Positions 1 to 8,827 of a stretch of 64,000 bases of DNA are shown in pieces. The notes under the pieces are model-generated. The model was not told the DNA's origin. It saw only the letters and a list, made by a program, of their open reading frames with translations, and did not search any database. The translations under genes and the position numbers were made by a program. The DNA comes from Alloprevotella sp. Lung230 (GTDB lineage: Bacteria > Bacteroidota > Bacteroidia > Bacteroidales > Bacteroidaceae): assembly GCF_014385435.1 (NCBI RefSeq), contig NZ_JACSUD010000016.1, positions 1-64,000 on the forward strand. Reading direction: 5' to 3'. Every line of letters starts with the position of its first letter. Position 1 is the first letter of the stretch.

Positions 1-5
1 GACGA

Positions 6-2243
6 CTATCGGCAGCTGCTGATGGTACGCGAAATCACGTCGAGTTGTTGTTCGCGAGTGAGCTTGATGAAGTTCACCGCATAGCCCGAAACGCGGATGG
101 TGAGCTGGGGATACTTCTCAGGATGCTCCATGGCATCGTAGAGGAGGTCGCGGTCGAAGACATTGACATTGAGGTGCTGACCACCATCGGGAGTAAAGTA
201 GCCGTCCATGAGATTGACGAGGTTGGTCACTTGATCTTCGTTGCTCTTACCGAGGGTGGCGGGAGCAATCGCCCAAGTGTAGGAAATACCGTCGTGCGAG
301 TGGTGGAAAGGCAGTTTGGCCACCGAAGCGAGCGAAGCAATGGCGCCGCGCGTGTCGCGTCCGTTCATGGGGTTGGCACCGGGGGCAAAGGGCGTACCAG
401 AGCGGCGGCCGCAAGGCGTGTTGCCGGTGTGCTTGCCATACACCACGTTGGACGTGATGGTGAGGAGCGACTGGGTGGGAATGGAGTTGCGGTAAGTCTC
501 GTGCTGACGCATGTACTCCATAAATTTCTCCGTAATCATCATTGCGATGGCATCGGTCTTGTCGTCATTGTTGCCGAAGGGCACATATTCGCCTTCCTGC
601 ACGAAGTCGGTAGCGAGGCCGTTTTCATCGCGGATGACGCGCACCTTACCAAACTTGATGGCAGCGAGCGAGTCGGTGACAATCGACAGACCGGCAATAC
701 CACTGGCACGGGTACGGATGACGTCGCCGTCGTGAAGCGCCATTTCGAGAGCTTCGTAGCTGTACTTGTCGTGCATGTAGTGGATGATGCGGAGGGCGTT
801 GCAGTAGACCTTGGCCAACCAACGCATCATTTGTTCAAACTTCTCCATCACTTCTTCGTAGTCGAGATATTCGCTGGTGATGGGCGTGTAGATGGGTGAA
901 ATCTGCTTGCCCGAAATTTCGTCGCGACCGCCATTGATGGCGTAGAGCAAGCACTTGGCGAGGTTGGCACGCGCGCCGAAGAACTGCATCTGCTTACCGA
1001 TGCGCATGGGCGAAACGCAGCAGGCGATACCGTAGTCGTCGCCGTAGTCGGGACGCATCAGGTCGTCGTTCTCATACTGGATGGCCGAAGTCTCGATAGA
1101 CATCTTTGCGCAATAGTCCTTCCAAGCCTGGGGCAGACGGGTGCTCCAAAGCACGGTGAGGTTGGGTTCGGGCGCAGGGCCGAGGTTGGTGAGGGTGTGG
1201 AGGATACGGAAAGAGGTTTTGGTCACCATCGTACGACCGTCCATGCCCATACCGCCGATTGATTCGGTCACCCAAACGGGGTCGCCGGAGAAGAGGGCGT
1301 TGTATTCGGGAGTGCGGAGGAAGCGCACGATGCGGAGCTTCATGACAAACTGGTCGATGAGCTCTTGTGCTTCGGCTTCGGTGAGGGTGCCGGCTTTCAA
1401 ATCGCGCTCAATGAAGATGTCGAGGAAAGTCGACACACGACCAATCGACATCGCCGCACCGTCTTGGTCCTTGATGGCGGCAAGATAGCCGAGATAGAGC
1501 CACTGCACGGCTTCGCGGGCGTTTTGTGCAGGACGAGTCAGGTCGAAGCCATAGCTTTCACCCATCTTCACCAAGTCCTTGAGGGCATTGATTTGCTCAG
1601 TGGTTTCTTCGCGCTGTTGGATGCAGGCATCGGTCATCTCTTGAATGTCGAGGCGGTCGAGGAAACGCTTCTTTTCTTCAATGAGGTTGTTCACACCATA
1701 GAGCGCTACGCGGCGGTAGTCGCCGATGATGCGGCCACGACCATAAGCGTCGGGCAGACCGGTGATGATGTGGCTGTGACGGGCAGCACGGATGTCGGGC
1801 GTGTAAGCCGAGAACACACCATCGTTGTGGGTTTTGCGGTATTTGGTGAAGATGTTCTTTGTCCAAGAATCCAGCTCATAGCCGTAGGCCGTGAGGGAAT
1901 TTTCCACCATGCGCACACCGCCTTTGGGGAAGATGCCTCGCTTGAGGGGGGCATCGGTTTGCAGACCCACCACGACTTCCTTATCCTTGTCGATATAGCC
2001 GGGGCCGTAGGTCGTCACACTCTGAGGGAGCTTGGTTTCCACGTCGTAAAGACCCTTCTCGCGCTCCACCTTCATCATCTCGCTCAGTTTGTCCCAAAGG
2101 GCGAGAGTGTTGGCGGTCGGTGCAGCCAGAAAAGCTTCGTCCCCTTCGTAGGGAGTGTAGTTATGCTGGATGAAGTCACGCACATTGATTTCGCGCTTCC
2201 AGATGAGACCATCGAAAGCATCAACGGTATTGGATAATTTCAT
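6..2243 (-). CDS. pflB: Formate C-acetyltransferase (pyruvate formate-lyase)
   Basis: Glycyl-radical enzyme that splits pyruvate and CoA into acetyl-CoA and formate during anaerobic growth in the cytoplasm. The 745-residue protein is close to the usual length of about 760. The adjacent catalytic cysteines lie at residues 408-409 in GIACCVSP, and the radical glycine is Gly720 in RVSGYAV near the C-terminus. The stop codon TAG falls at positions 6-8, so the gene is complete. The activating enzyme PflA would be expected just beyond the left edge; this is inference. A promoter matching the Bacteroidetes pattern lies about 90 bp upstream. Identification is firm. Confidence 0.97.
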   Translation of the reverse strand: MKLSNTVDAFDGLIWKREINVRDFIQHNYTPYEGDEAFLAAPTANTLALWDKLSEMMKVEREKGLYDVETKLPQSVTTYGPGYIDKDKEVVVGLQTDAPLKRGIFPKGGVRMVENSLTAYGYELDSWTKNIFTKYRKTHNDGVFSAYTPDIRAARHSHIITGLPDAYGRGRIIGDYRRVALYGVNNLIEEKKRFLDRLDIQEMTDACIQQREETTEQINALKDLVKMGESYGFDLTRPAQNAREAVQWLYLGYLAAIKDQDGAAMSIGRVSTFLDIFIERDLKAGTLTEAEAQELIDQFVMKLRIVRFLRTPEYNALFSGDPVWVTESIGGMGMDGRTMVTKTSFRILHTLTNLGPAPEPNLTVLWSTRLPQAWKDYCAKMSIETSAIQYENDDLMRPDYGDDYGIACCVSPMRIGKQMQFFGARANLAKCLLYAINGGRDEISGKQISPIYTPITSEYLDYEEVMEKFEQMMRWLAKVYCNALRIIHYMHDKYSYEALEMALHDGDVIRTRASGIAGLSIVTDSLAAIKFGKVRVIRDENGLATDFVQEGEYVPFGNNDDKTDAIAMMITEKFMEYMRQHETYRNSIPTQSLLTITSNVVYGKHTGNTPCGRRSGTPFAPGANPMNGRDTRGAIASLASVAKLPFHHSHDGISYTWAIAPATLGKSNEDQVTNLVNLMDGYFTPDGGQHLNVNVFDRDLLYDAMEHPEKYPQLTIRVSGYAVNFIKLTREQQLDVISRTISSCR

Positions 2244-2332
2244 AATCGGTTAGGGGTTTTGAAATTGATGAAATAGAGTTTTTGTGCGTCTCAGTCAGAA
2301 CAACTTTCGCCAAAGTGCTGTCTTAGACGACG

Positions 2333-2363
2333 CGAAGTTACGGCTAACATTCCTATCGGCCAA
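2333..2363 (-). promoter_or_regulatory. Candidate pflB promoter
   Basis: Reading leftwards, TTG (complement of 2361-2363) is followed after 20 bp by TAACTTCG (complement of 2333-2340). This is one mismatch from the Bacteroidetes -7 box TAnnTTTG, and the leader to pflB would be about 90 nt. The rest of 2364-2570 shows no gene. Confidence 0.5.
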
Positions 2364-2570
2364 GAGAAATATAAGAAAACGAGTGGAAAACTGCACAAAT
2401 TACCCAAAAGTGAGTAGTTCGGTAGGCATTTTTAGGAGATAAACGTGGAGAAATCCTTGACAGTGGGTAGTTATGCTCACATTTTGCCACGCAAGAGATT
2501 GCAAAAACACGCATTTTATATCACTCTACACTAAAATCGGGCAGTAGGCGGTGGAGGGGCGGCGGCACTG

Positions 2571-2618
2571 AAAAAAAGGGTTGAACCTCTACATGAGAAG
2601 TTCAACCCTTGAAAAAAA
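2571..2618 (-). terminator. Intrinsic terminator after the DUF4488 gene
   Basis: An 11-bp perfect stem (AAGGGTTGAAC at 2576-2586 with its complement at 2600-2610) is followed on the minus strand by a run of eight T. A-rich flanks on both sides would let it act in either direction. It lies about 20 bp past the stop of the upstream minus-strand gene. Confidence 0.9.
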
Positions 2619-2636
2619 GCGGAAGCGACCGCCGAA

Positions 2637-3104
2637 TTAGAGTTCTGGCAATGTGCCGGGCACGTGGTCTACTTTCGGCATTTCGAGGCGTACCCACACT
2701 TCCTTCCATCTGCGCGAATCACCGGGCATAAAGTAGGAAACATAGAGATACTTCTTGTCCTCGCTCATCGAGTAGGTAAGGTCGTTGTCTTTACCGATGA
2801 CAGCGCCGTCGGTGATGGAGGCATCAATGTGCTCGCGGATGGTGGAATCGTTGAGCAGTTTGTAAGAGCCTTGGTTGGTGATAATAAAAGGCTTGGCCTG
2901 TGTTTTGCCCGGCTGGTGGAAAGTGTGGTACTTGCCATCGGCAAACATCTGCTTGAAGATGGGGATGTAGTGTAGGCCGCCGAATTCGTCTTTTATCGTC
3001 ATTTGCCAAAGGCCGACGAGGTCGGTAGCTTTGACTTTGGTTTGCGCACCGAGGGGCAGACCGATGCCCAACGCGAGGAGGGCACAGAGGAGGATTTTCT
3101 TCAT
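2637..3104 (-). CDS. DUF4488-like exported protein
   Basis: A 155-residue protein with a clear signal peptide (MKKILLCALLALGIGLPLGAQ, cleavage likely after GAQ), so it should be periplasmic or surface-located. The mature part starts with a GLWQM motif and continues as a beta-rich domain with SYFMPG and a tryptophan-rich end. This resembles the DUF4488 lipocalin-like family of Bacteroidetes. Function is unknown. It lies 20 bp downstream of the S9 peptidase gene on the same strand and is followed by a strong terminator, so it is probably the last gene of that operon. Family assignment is from memory and moderate. Confidence 0.75.
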   Translation of the reverse strand: MKKILLCALLALGIGLPLGAQTKVKATDLVGLWQMTIKDEFGGLHYIPIFKQMFADGKYHTFHQPGKTQAKPFIITNQGSYKLLNDSTIREHIDASITDGAVIGKDNDLTYSMSEDKKYLYVSYFMPGDSRRWKEVWVRLEMPKVDHVPGTLPEL

Positions 3105-3124
3105 GTGATTTTAGGGGTTAATGA

Positions 3125-5317
3125 TTATGGATGAGAAATGGATTTCAAATGGTCTTCAAAATAGCGGGTGATGCGTTCGTGCAGGTGCACCATGTCGCGA
3201 CCCATCATGTTGTGCCCTTGGCCGGGATAGACAAAGTAGTCGGGCTGTGTGCCGGCATCTTCGCAGGCGCGGAGGAAAGCCAGTGAATGTTGCAACACGC
3301 AGGTGGGGTCGTTGTAGCCCACGATGATTTGCAGGCGACCTTTGAGACGGTCGGCCTTGTTGAGCATCGACGACGCGGCATAGCCTTCGGGATTTTCCTG
3401 CGGCGTGTCCATATAGCGCTCACCATACATCACTTCGTAGTATTTCCAGTCGAGCACAGGGCCGCCGGCCACTCCCACTTTGAACACGTCGGGATGGGTA
3501 AGCATCAAGTTGGTTGTCATAAAGCCGCCGAAACTCCATCCGTGCACCCCGATGCGGTCGGCATCGACATAGGGGAGGGAGCGGAGCAGGTCGACACCTT
3601 TCATTTGGTCGGCCATCTCCACTTCGCCCAAACGGCGGTGGGTGACACTTTCAAAGGCAAAACCACGGTCGGCCGAACCACGATTGTCGAGAACGAAAAT
3701 CACATAACCTTTGTTGGCCATGTAGTATTCCCACGGACGCGCTTGATAGTTCCACGCTTCTTTGAGATTGGTGGCGTGCGGGCCACCGTAGACGTAGACC
3801 ACGGCCGGATATTTCTTCGCAGGGTCGAAGTCTACGGGCTTCACAATGCGATAGTAGAGCGGTGTTGTGCCATCGGCCGCCACGACCGTTCCACCTTCGA
3901 CCTGCGGCATCTTATAGTCTTTCCACGGGGAGTCGAAGCGATCGAGCGTGGCCAAGGTTTGGCGTTGGGTGGTGGAGAGGATGTCGCTCACACGGTAGGT
4001 GTCGGGCTGCGACCAAGTGTCGCGGAGGAAAGCACCGCCGGCCGAAAGACTGCCGCGGTGTACCCCCACGCCGTTGTCGAGGAGGGTGGTTCGGCCGCTT
4101 TTGACATCGAGGGCATAGAGATTCTCGCGGAGATGTCCCGCAGCATTGCTTTTGAGAATGATGCTGTGGGCTTTGGGGTTGAAACCGAGTACTTCCAGCA
4201 CCTCAAACGCTCCTTTGGTGAGCTGACGCAACTCTTTGCCTTCGGCATTGAACAGGTAGAGGTGGTTGAAGCCGTCGCGGCGCGACTGCATGATGAATTT
4301 CGAGGCGTCCCAAGGGAGGAAAGTGATGGGATGCTGAGGCTCGACATAGCGGTCGTTGCGCTCGGTGTAGAGAGTGCGGAGACGCGCTCCGGTTTGGGCA
4401 TCATATTCCACGAGGTCGGCACGATCCTGCGAGCGGGGCACTTCAAACATATAAATGCGCTGTCCGTCGGGACGCCAAGCGATGTTGGTAAAATAGCGGT
4501 CGGTGGGGTCGCCGGCATCGAGCCAAACGGTGCGGTCGGTAGCGGGGTCGAAGATGCCCACCGTGACTTTGTGGCTCGTCATTCCTGCCATGGGATACTT
4601 TTCGGGGGCGGGGCGTGCCACACGTTCGGCCTCCGGCACTTGGATGTCCACGAGGGGATAGTCCGTCACCATCGTTTGGTCCATACGGTAGAAAGCCAAG
4701 CGCTTGCCGTCGGGGCTCCAGAACGTGCCTTTGTGGATGCCGAACTCATCGCGGTGTACGCTCGTGCCGTAGAGGAGTTCGCGGTTGCCGTCGGTCGATA
4801 CGGCATGTCGGCGGCCGTCGGCGGTGAGTACATAGAGGTTATAGGCTTCGGTATAGGCCAAAGAGCGCGAAGTGGTGTTGAAGTCTTCGTGGCCGATGCC
4901 CTGTGGCAAAGGCAGCGTCCACACCACGTGCTTAGCCTGCCAGTCGTAGAGGAACATGGCCTTCGGGGTGGTGATTTGCGCCAAGGGTTGTGCGGCTTCA
5001 GGGAAAGTGACGCTGTAGAGCGAGCGCACACGGCCGTATTGCACGGTGTCGATGGCGGCGTTGACCTCGTCGAGCGTGAAGAGGGGGGCTTGGGCTTTGA
5101 CGGCTGCACCTTTGGCATTGCGAAGGAGGGAAACGCCTTCCACATCCGTGCGGACGAGGGCATCGCCCCACCAGGCGGTGGCGGTGTTGCGCGGAACGAG
5201 GTTCCAATAGTTGGAGCCACCCCACATCAGGTCGTCGAGGGTGGGCGTTTTGAGGGTTTGTGCCATGGCCACAAGGGGAAGAAAGAGGGTGAGGGCAAGG
5301 GTGAATATCTTTTTCAT
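3125..5317 (-). CDS. Exported S9 family prolyl oligopeptidase (DPP IV-like)
   Basis: A 730-residue serine peptidase that removes dipeptides, typically after proline, from exported peptides. The start at 5317 is chosen because it begins a good signal peptide (MKKIFTLALTLFLPLVAMAQ); the frame stays open upstream but encodes low-complexity sequence antisense to the neighbouring gene. Residues about 70-470 form the DPP IV beta-propeller and the rest an alpha/beta hydrolase. The catalytic triad is visible: Ser595 in GWSFGG, Asp670 in GYNDPT, His702 in GQGHN. Peptidases of this kind fit the amino-acid fermenting lifestyle of the order. Firm at family level; the exact dipeptide specificity is not shown. 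Confidence 0.92.
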   Translation of the reverse strand: MKKIFTLALTLFLPLVAMAQTLKTPTLDDLMWGGSNYWNLVPRNTATAWWGDALVRTDVEGVSLLRNAKGAAVKAQAPLFTLDEVNAAIDTVQYGRVRSLYSVTFPEAAQPLAQITTPKAMFLYDWQAKHVVWTLPLPQGIGHEDFNTTSRSLAYTEAYNLYVLTADGRRHAVSTDGNRELLYGTSVHRDEFGIHKGTFWSPDGKRLAFYRMDQTMVTDYPLVDIQVPEAERVARPAPEKYPMAGMTSHKVTVGIFDPATDRTVWLDAGDPTDRYFTNIAWRPDGQRIYMFEVPRSQDRADLVEYDAQTGARLRTLYTERNDRYVEPQHPITFLPWDASKFIMQSRRDGFNHLYLFNAEGKELRQLTKGAFEVLEVLGFNPKAHSIILKSNAAGHLRENLYALDVKSGRTTLLDNGVGVHRGSLSAGGAFLRDTWSQPDTYRVSDILSTTQRQTLATLDRFDSPWKDYKMPQVEGGTVVAADGTTPLYYRIVKPVDFDPAKKYPAVVYVYGGPHATNLKEAWNYQARPWEYYMANKGYVIFVLDNRGSADRGFAFESVTHRRLGEVEMADQMKGVDLLRSLPYVDADRIGVHGWSFGGFMTTNLMLTHPDVFKVGVAGGPVLDWKYYEVMYGERYMDTPQENPEGYAASSMLNKADRLKGRLQIIVGYNDPTCVLQHSLAFLRACEDAGTQPDYFVYPGQGHNMMGRDMVHLHERITRYFEDHLKSISHP

Positions 5318-5465
5318 CAGAAGAAGGATTTGAAAGCAGGAAGGAGGAACTACATCAAGGGGGAAAGGAGCAACAAGAGGCAGAAAAATGCCGACAGCGC
5401 GAACGATACCTGCCGGCCTGTGGGAAACGGCGGCAAATGTCGGTCGCGCTGTGGATACAGAAGCA

Positions 5466-7121
5466 TCAGTCGTCGCGGCGGTCGCGGAAACCACGACGGT
5501 TGCCACGGTCGTCGCCACGATGGCCGCGGAAGTCGTCACGGCCACGGCGGTCGCTACCGTCATCGCCTCGGCGCGGACTATTGCCGAAGCGGCGGTCGGC
5601 AGATGGGCGGCGGTCGCGAGAGAAGCGGTCACTGCCACCGCGCTCATCGCGGCGGTCGGCATTGCGACGTGGGCGATCGCTGCCGCGTTCCTTGCTCCAC
5701 TCCTTGCGTTCGCGGGCGGCACGCGCTCCTTCAAAGGACTTGTGGCGCGCACGGAGATTGCGATAGACAGCGGCCAGTTCGGGATCGTCGGCAAAGTCGG
5801 GAGCGGGACGTTCGTAGCCGTCACGGTCGTCGAAATCGCGCTCGGCATTGCGGTCGGTATCTCGGTCGAAATCACCCCGTTTGCGAGAAAAATCGCGCTT
5901 ACGCCCATCGCGGAAGCGTCCCTTTTCGCCCATACGGCTCTTCTCCTCGTCCGTTTTCACGATGCCGCCTTCCCCGCGGAAGTTTTCCAAACGGCCTTCA
6001 AAAGTGACGTATTTGCGCAGTTCGCAATCCAAAGCCCCATTGTGGAGAGGCACTTTGAAAGAGGGACGCAGGCGCATGGCATCAAACAATTCTTCGCGAG
6101 AGGAGATGATCCATGCGTCGTTGCCTTGAAACTGCTTTTTGAGCGCTTCGCCGAGGAAGCGGTAGATTTGACTGAGGTCTTCGGGGCGCAGACGCTCGCC
6201 GTAGGGAGGATTGGTGACCATCACGGCAGGCTGTTCGGGCTTGACGAAATTGCGAATGTCGCGCTGCTCCACCGTGATGAGGTCGCTCACGCCGGCGGCT
6301 TTGGCGTTGGTTTGCGCTGCCTCAACAGCGGGAAGGTTGAGGTCGTAGCCGTAAATGTGGTGGGCAAAGTCGCGCTCTTGGCTGTCGTCGTCGAAGATGG
6401 CGCGCAAGAGTTCGGGATCGAAGTCTTTCCAATTCTCAAAACCAAACTTTTTACGGAAGACACCGGGGAAAATGTTGCGCGCCATCAGAGCGGCTTCGAC
6501 GAGCAGCGTGCCGCTGCCGCAGAAAGGATCGATGAAGTCGCAATCAAACTTCCAGCCGCTCATCTTGATCAGCGCTGCAGCCAAAACCTCGTTGATGGGG
6601 GCTTCGACGGTGGCGGTGCGGTAGCCGCGAAGGTGCAGGCTCTCTCCGCTGGAGTCGAGCGAGAGGGTGCAGTCGTCCTCGGCAATGTGGATGTTGAGGC
6701 GCAGGTCGGGGTTGGTTATGGAGATGTTGGGACGCTGCTGTTGCGTCTCCATGAAGTAATCGACGATAGCGTCCTTGACCTTGTAGGCGACAAACTTTGA
6801 GTTGCGGAACTCGGTGCTGTAGACGGTGGTGTCAACCACAAAGGAGGTGTTGATGTCGAGGATTTCGCTCCAATCGACGCTCTTCACCGCACGATAGACG
6901 TCCTCGGGGTCTTTGGCGCGGAAGTGTTTGAGCGGTTTGAGGATACGCACGGCCGTACGCAGGCAGAAGTTGGCCCGGTACATCATGGCTTTGTCGCCGC
7001 GAAACGACACCATACGCCGCCCGATTTGCACCTCGTCGGCACCGAGTTCGATGAGTTCTTGCGCCAAGACTTCTTCCAGTCCTTGGAAGGTTTTGGCAAT
7101 CAGTTCAAAGGAATGTTCCAT
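5466..7121 (-). CDS. THUMP/UPF0020 rRNA N2-guanine methyltransferase (RlmL-type) with charged tail
   Basis: A 551-residue SAM-dependent RNA methyltransferase. A THUMP RNA-binding region lies at about residues 45-155. The Rossmann methyltransferase follows, with DPFCGSGT at 198-205 and the catalytic NPPYGER at 304-310, the pattern of RlmL/YcbY and RlmK relatives that methylate 23S rRNA. Residues from about 395 to the end form a tail of some 155 residues dominated by Arg, Asp and Gly (repeated RDG, RRD, DRR), predicted by eye to be disordered and RNA-binding. The tail stays in frame to the stop at 5466. The target base cannot be read from the sequence. Confidence 0.88.
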   Translation of the reverse strand: MEHSFELIAKTFQGLEEVLAQELIELGADEVQIGRRMVSFRGDKAMMYRANFCLRTAVRILKPLKHFRAKDPEDVYRAVKSVDWSEILDINTSFVVDTTVYSTEFRNSKFVAYKVKDAIVDYFMETQQQRPNISITNPDLRLNIHIAEDDCTLSLDSSGESLHLRGYRTATVEAPINEVLAAALIKMSGWKFDCDFIDPFCGSGTLLVEAALMARNIFPGVFRKKFGFENWKDFDPELLRAIFDDDSQERDFAHHIYGYDLNLPAVEAAQTNAKAAGVSDLITVEQRDIRNFVKPEQPAVMVTNPPYGERLRPEDLSQIYRFLGEALKKQFQGNDAWIISSREELFDAMRLRPSFKVPLHNGALDCELRKYVTFEGRLENFRGEGGIVKTDEEKSRMGEKGRFRDGRKRDFSRKRGDFDRDTDRNAERDFDDRDGYERPAPDFADDPELAAVYRNLRARHKSFEGARAARERKEWSKERGSDRPRRNADRRDERGGSDRFSRDRRPSADRRFGNSPRRGDDGSDRRGRDDFRGHRGDDRGNRRGFRDRRDD

Positions 7122-7180
7122 TCAAGGGAAAAGTAAAAAAACACCTCGCTCACACAAGCCGGGGGAGGTGGGGAGAAAGA

Positions 7181-7372
7181 AAATAGCTAAGTAGATGTTC
7201 AGAATGAATTGATACTATATTTGTTTCATTTTTTCGTCAGCTTGTCTTTGGGAAGAAGGAGTGTAGCGGGCTACACGAGGGATGAACAAAGGCGAGATGG
7301 CGGAAAAGGGAGACAAAGAGGGTATCAAAGTAGAGAACAACCTATGGATAAGTAATTTTGAAGAATTATTTG
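7181..7372 (+). repeat. Leader-type repeat element, copy 1
   Basis: One of three copies of a conserved element that lies upstream of unrelated genes. It contains, in order, AAGTAGATGTTCAGAAT, the box TATATTTG (7216-7223), TTTTTCGTCAG, AAGGAG (7256-7261), the perfect hairpin GTGTAGC-GG-GCTACAC (7261-7276), a small ORF from ATG at 7282, and AGTAATTTTGAAGA near the 3' edge. Copy 1 points at the TSUP exporter gene. Copies 2 and 3 are at 46254-46422 and 53886-54086. It may be a mobile promoter/leader module or a cis-acting RNA; neither is shown. Confidence 0.8.
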
Positions 7373-7446
7373 TCTGCAAAGTTACGAAGCGGCCAAAGAA
7401 GGGCAAAAGGAAAAGTGAGATTTTTTTTGTAACTTTGCAGCCGTAA
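7282..7446 (+). CDS. Small ORF inside leader element copy 1
   Basis: A 54-codon frame starting MNKGEMAEKG, preceded by AAGGAG and a 16-nt hairpin that would bring the two closer. An in-frame TAG within the hairpin shows that the frame cannot start earlier. The first 21 residues match the small ORFs of the other two copies (M(N/D)KG, EKG, KVEN). Differences between copies are not concentrated at third codon positions, so selection on the peptide is not demonstrated. It may be only a by-product of RNA conservation. Confidence 0.3.
   Translation: MNKGEMAEKGDKEGIKVENNLWISNFEELFVCKVTKRPKKGKRKSEIFFVTLQP
7377..7408 (-). promoter_or_regulatory. Candidate rlmL-type gene promoter
   Basis: On the minus strand TTTTG (complement of 7404-7408) is followed after exactly 19 bp by TAACTTTG (complement of 7377-7384), a perfect Bacteroidetes promoter. 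Its transcript would cross leader element copy 1 in antisense before reaching the methyltransferase start at 7121. Confidence 0.65.
7430..7437 (+). promoter_or_regulatory. -7-like box upstream of the TSUP gene
   Basis: TAACTTTG matches the Bacteroidetes -7 box and lies 65 bp before the TSUP start. No TTTG is present 19-21 bp upstream, so it is a weak candidate. The TATATTTG in the leader element is an alternative. Confidence 0.35.
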
Positions 7447-7501
7447 CGGAGCTTTGCCCCTGGCGAAGCTCTTTTTTTGTCATCATTTTTCCTTATTTTA
7501 T

Positions 7502-8344
7502 ATGTCGGTACTTACCTTTACACTTATTCTCCTTCTGGGGGCTTACTGCGCGGGACTGCTCGGTTCGCTCACCGGTCTGGGGGGCGGTGTGGTCATCATC
7601 CCCCTCCTCACCCTCTGTTTCGGCGTCGATTTCCACTATGCAGTGGGGGCGGCGCTGGTGTCGTCCATCGCCACGTCCAGCGGTTCGGGCTCGGCCTACG
7701 TGAAAGAAGGCATCACCAACATCCGCCTTGGCATGGTGCTCGAAATCGCCACCACCATCGGGGCAGTGGCCGGTGCGGTGGTGGCCATCTGGATGAACAA
7801 TTCCGTCATCTCCATCATCTATGGCGGCGTACTGGTGCTCACTGCTGTGATGCAGCAGGTGAAGCACAACCGGCACGAGCACGTGGTGGGCAGTCGGCTC
7901 GCTAAGCGCCTGAAACTCTTCGGTACGTTTCCGCAGAAGGACGGCACGAAGCAATACTACGAACTCACCAACGTGGGGGGAGGTTTTTCGGTGATGTTGC
8001 TCGCCGGTATGCTTTCGGGCATCTTGGGCATCGGCTCAGGGGTGCTGAAGGTGATTGCGATGGACGGCATCATGAAGGTGCCCTTCAAGGTGAGCACCAC
8101 TACGTCCAACTTCATGATGGGCGTGACGGCCTGCGCTTCGGCGGTGGTCTACATCCAGCGCGGCAACATCGTGCCCGGCCTCGCCTTTCCGGTACTCATC
8201 GGGGTGCTTTTTGGAGCGCTCACGGGTGCTAAATTGCTCAAGCGTTTGGACGTGTCGCTCCTGCGCAAAATCTTCGCCATCGCCATCCTTGCCGTGGCGG
8301 TCAATATGATTTACATGGGCTTCACGGGCGGCTTTGAACATTAA
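7502..8344 (+). CDS. TSUP family (TauE/SafE) anion exporter
   Basis: A 280-residue inner-membrane protein with about eight hydrophobic segments and the two repeated glycine-rich blocks of the sulfite/organosulfonate exporter family (GLLGSLTGLGGGVVIIPLL near the N-terminus and GILGIGSGVLKV near residue 180). The start MSVLTFTL at 7502 is preferred over an upstream in-frame ATG because it begins directly with the first membrane segment. The family moves sulfite, sulfoacetate or related anions; the substrate here is unknown. A DUF1634 gene follows 105 bp downstream, a common pairing. Leader element copy 1 lies just upstream. Confidence 0.88.
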   Translation: MSVLTFTLILLLGAYCAGLLGSLTGLGGGVVIIPLLTLCFGVDFHYAVGAALVSSIATSSGSGSAYVKEGITNIRLGMVLEIATTIGAVAGAVVAIWMNNSVISIIYGGVLVLTAVMQQVKHNRHEHVVGSRLAKRLKLFGTFPQKDGTKQYYELTNVGGGFSVMLLAGMLSGILGIGSGVLKVIAMDGIMKVPFKVSTTTSNFMMGVTACASAVVYIQRGNIVPGLAFPVLIGVLFGALTGAKLLKRLDVSLLRKIFAIAILAVAVNMIYMGFTGGFEH

Positions 8345-8449
8345 GCACACACGGCGTCCTCTTCATCCCAAAAGGATTCGACAAAGGAAAGAGGCGCCCC
8401 TGTTGCACTACCCGACTCCCCTTTTTCTCACCTCTTGATCTTCTTCCCA

Positions 8450-8827
8450 ATGAAATACGACATCCAACAACTCATCGGCAACACCCTACGCTGGGGTGTT
8501 TCGGCCGCCTGTCTCATCGCTCTCATCGGCGGAGGCATCTACCTCTATCTCCACGGTAGCGAACCCGTGCCGGACTACACTCACTTCGACTATCACGAGG
8601 CGTTCCGACAAACGCAGTACACCACCCTCTCGGGCATCTTCGGCGGCCTCGCCTCGCTCAACGCTCAAAGTTGGATTCAGTTTGGCGTACTGGTGCTCAT
8701 CCTTACGCCCATCCTGCGCGTGCTCCTTTCGCTCGTCGACTTCCTCGCCGAACACGATTGGCTCTATGCCCTCATCACTTCCATCGTGTTGGGCATCATC
8801 ATCAGCAATTCCATCGGTGGTTTCTGA
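8450..8827 (+). CDS. DUF1634 small membrane protein
   Basis: A 125-residue protein with three hydrophobic segments (about residues 13-35, 72-94 and 104-122) and the conserved region ending ITSIVLGIIISNSIGGF. This corresponds to the DUF1634 family, which is often encoded directly after TSUP transporters and is assumed to act with them. The start MKYDIQQL at 8450 is preferred to an in-frame ATG five codons earlier. No biochemical role is known. Confidence 0.8.
   Translation: MKYDIQQLIGNTLRWGVSAACLIALIGGGIYLYLHGSEPVPDYTHFDYHEAFRQTQYTTLSGIFGGLASLNAQSWIQFGVLVLILTPILRVLLSLVDFLAEHDWLYALITSIVLGIIISNSIGGF

Noticed and set aside
3287-6007. Very long plus-strand open frame opposite the S9 peptidase and methyltransferase genes
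   Set aside because: It has no family resemblance, His/Gly/Arg-rich composition typical of antisense frames in G+C-rich DNA, and the minus-strand proteins have clear catalytic motifs.
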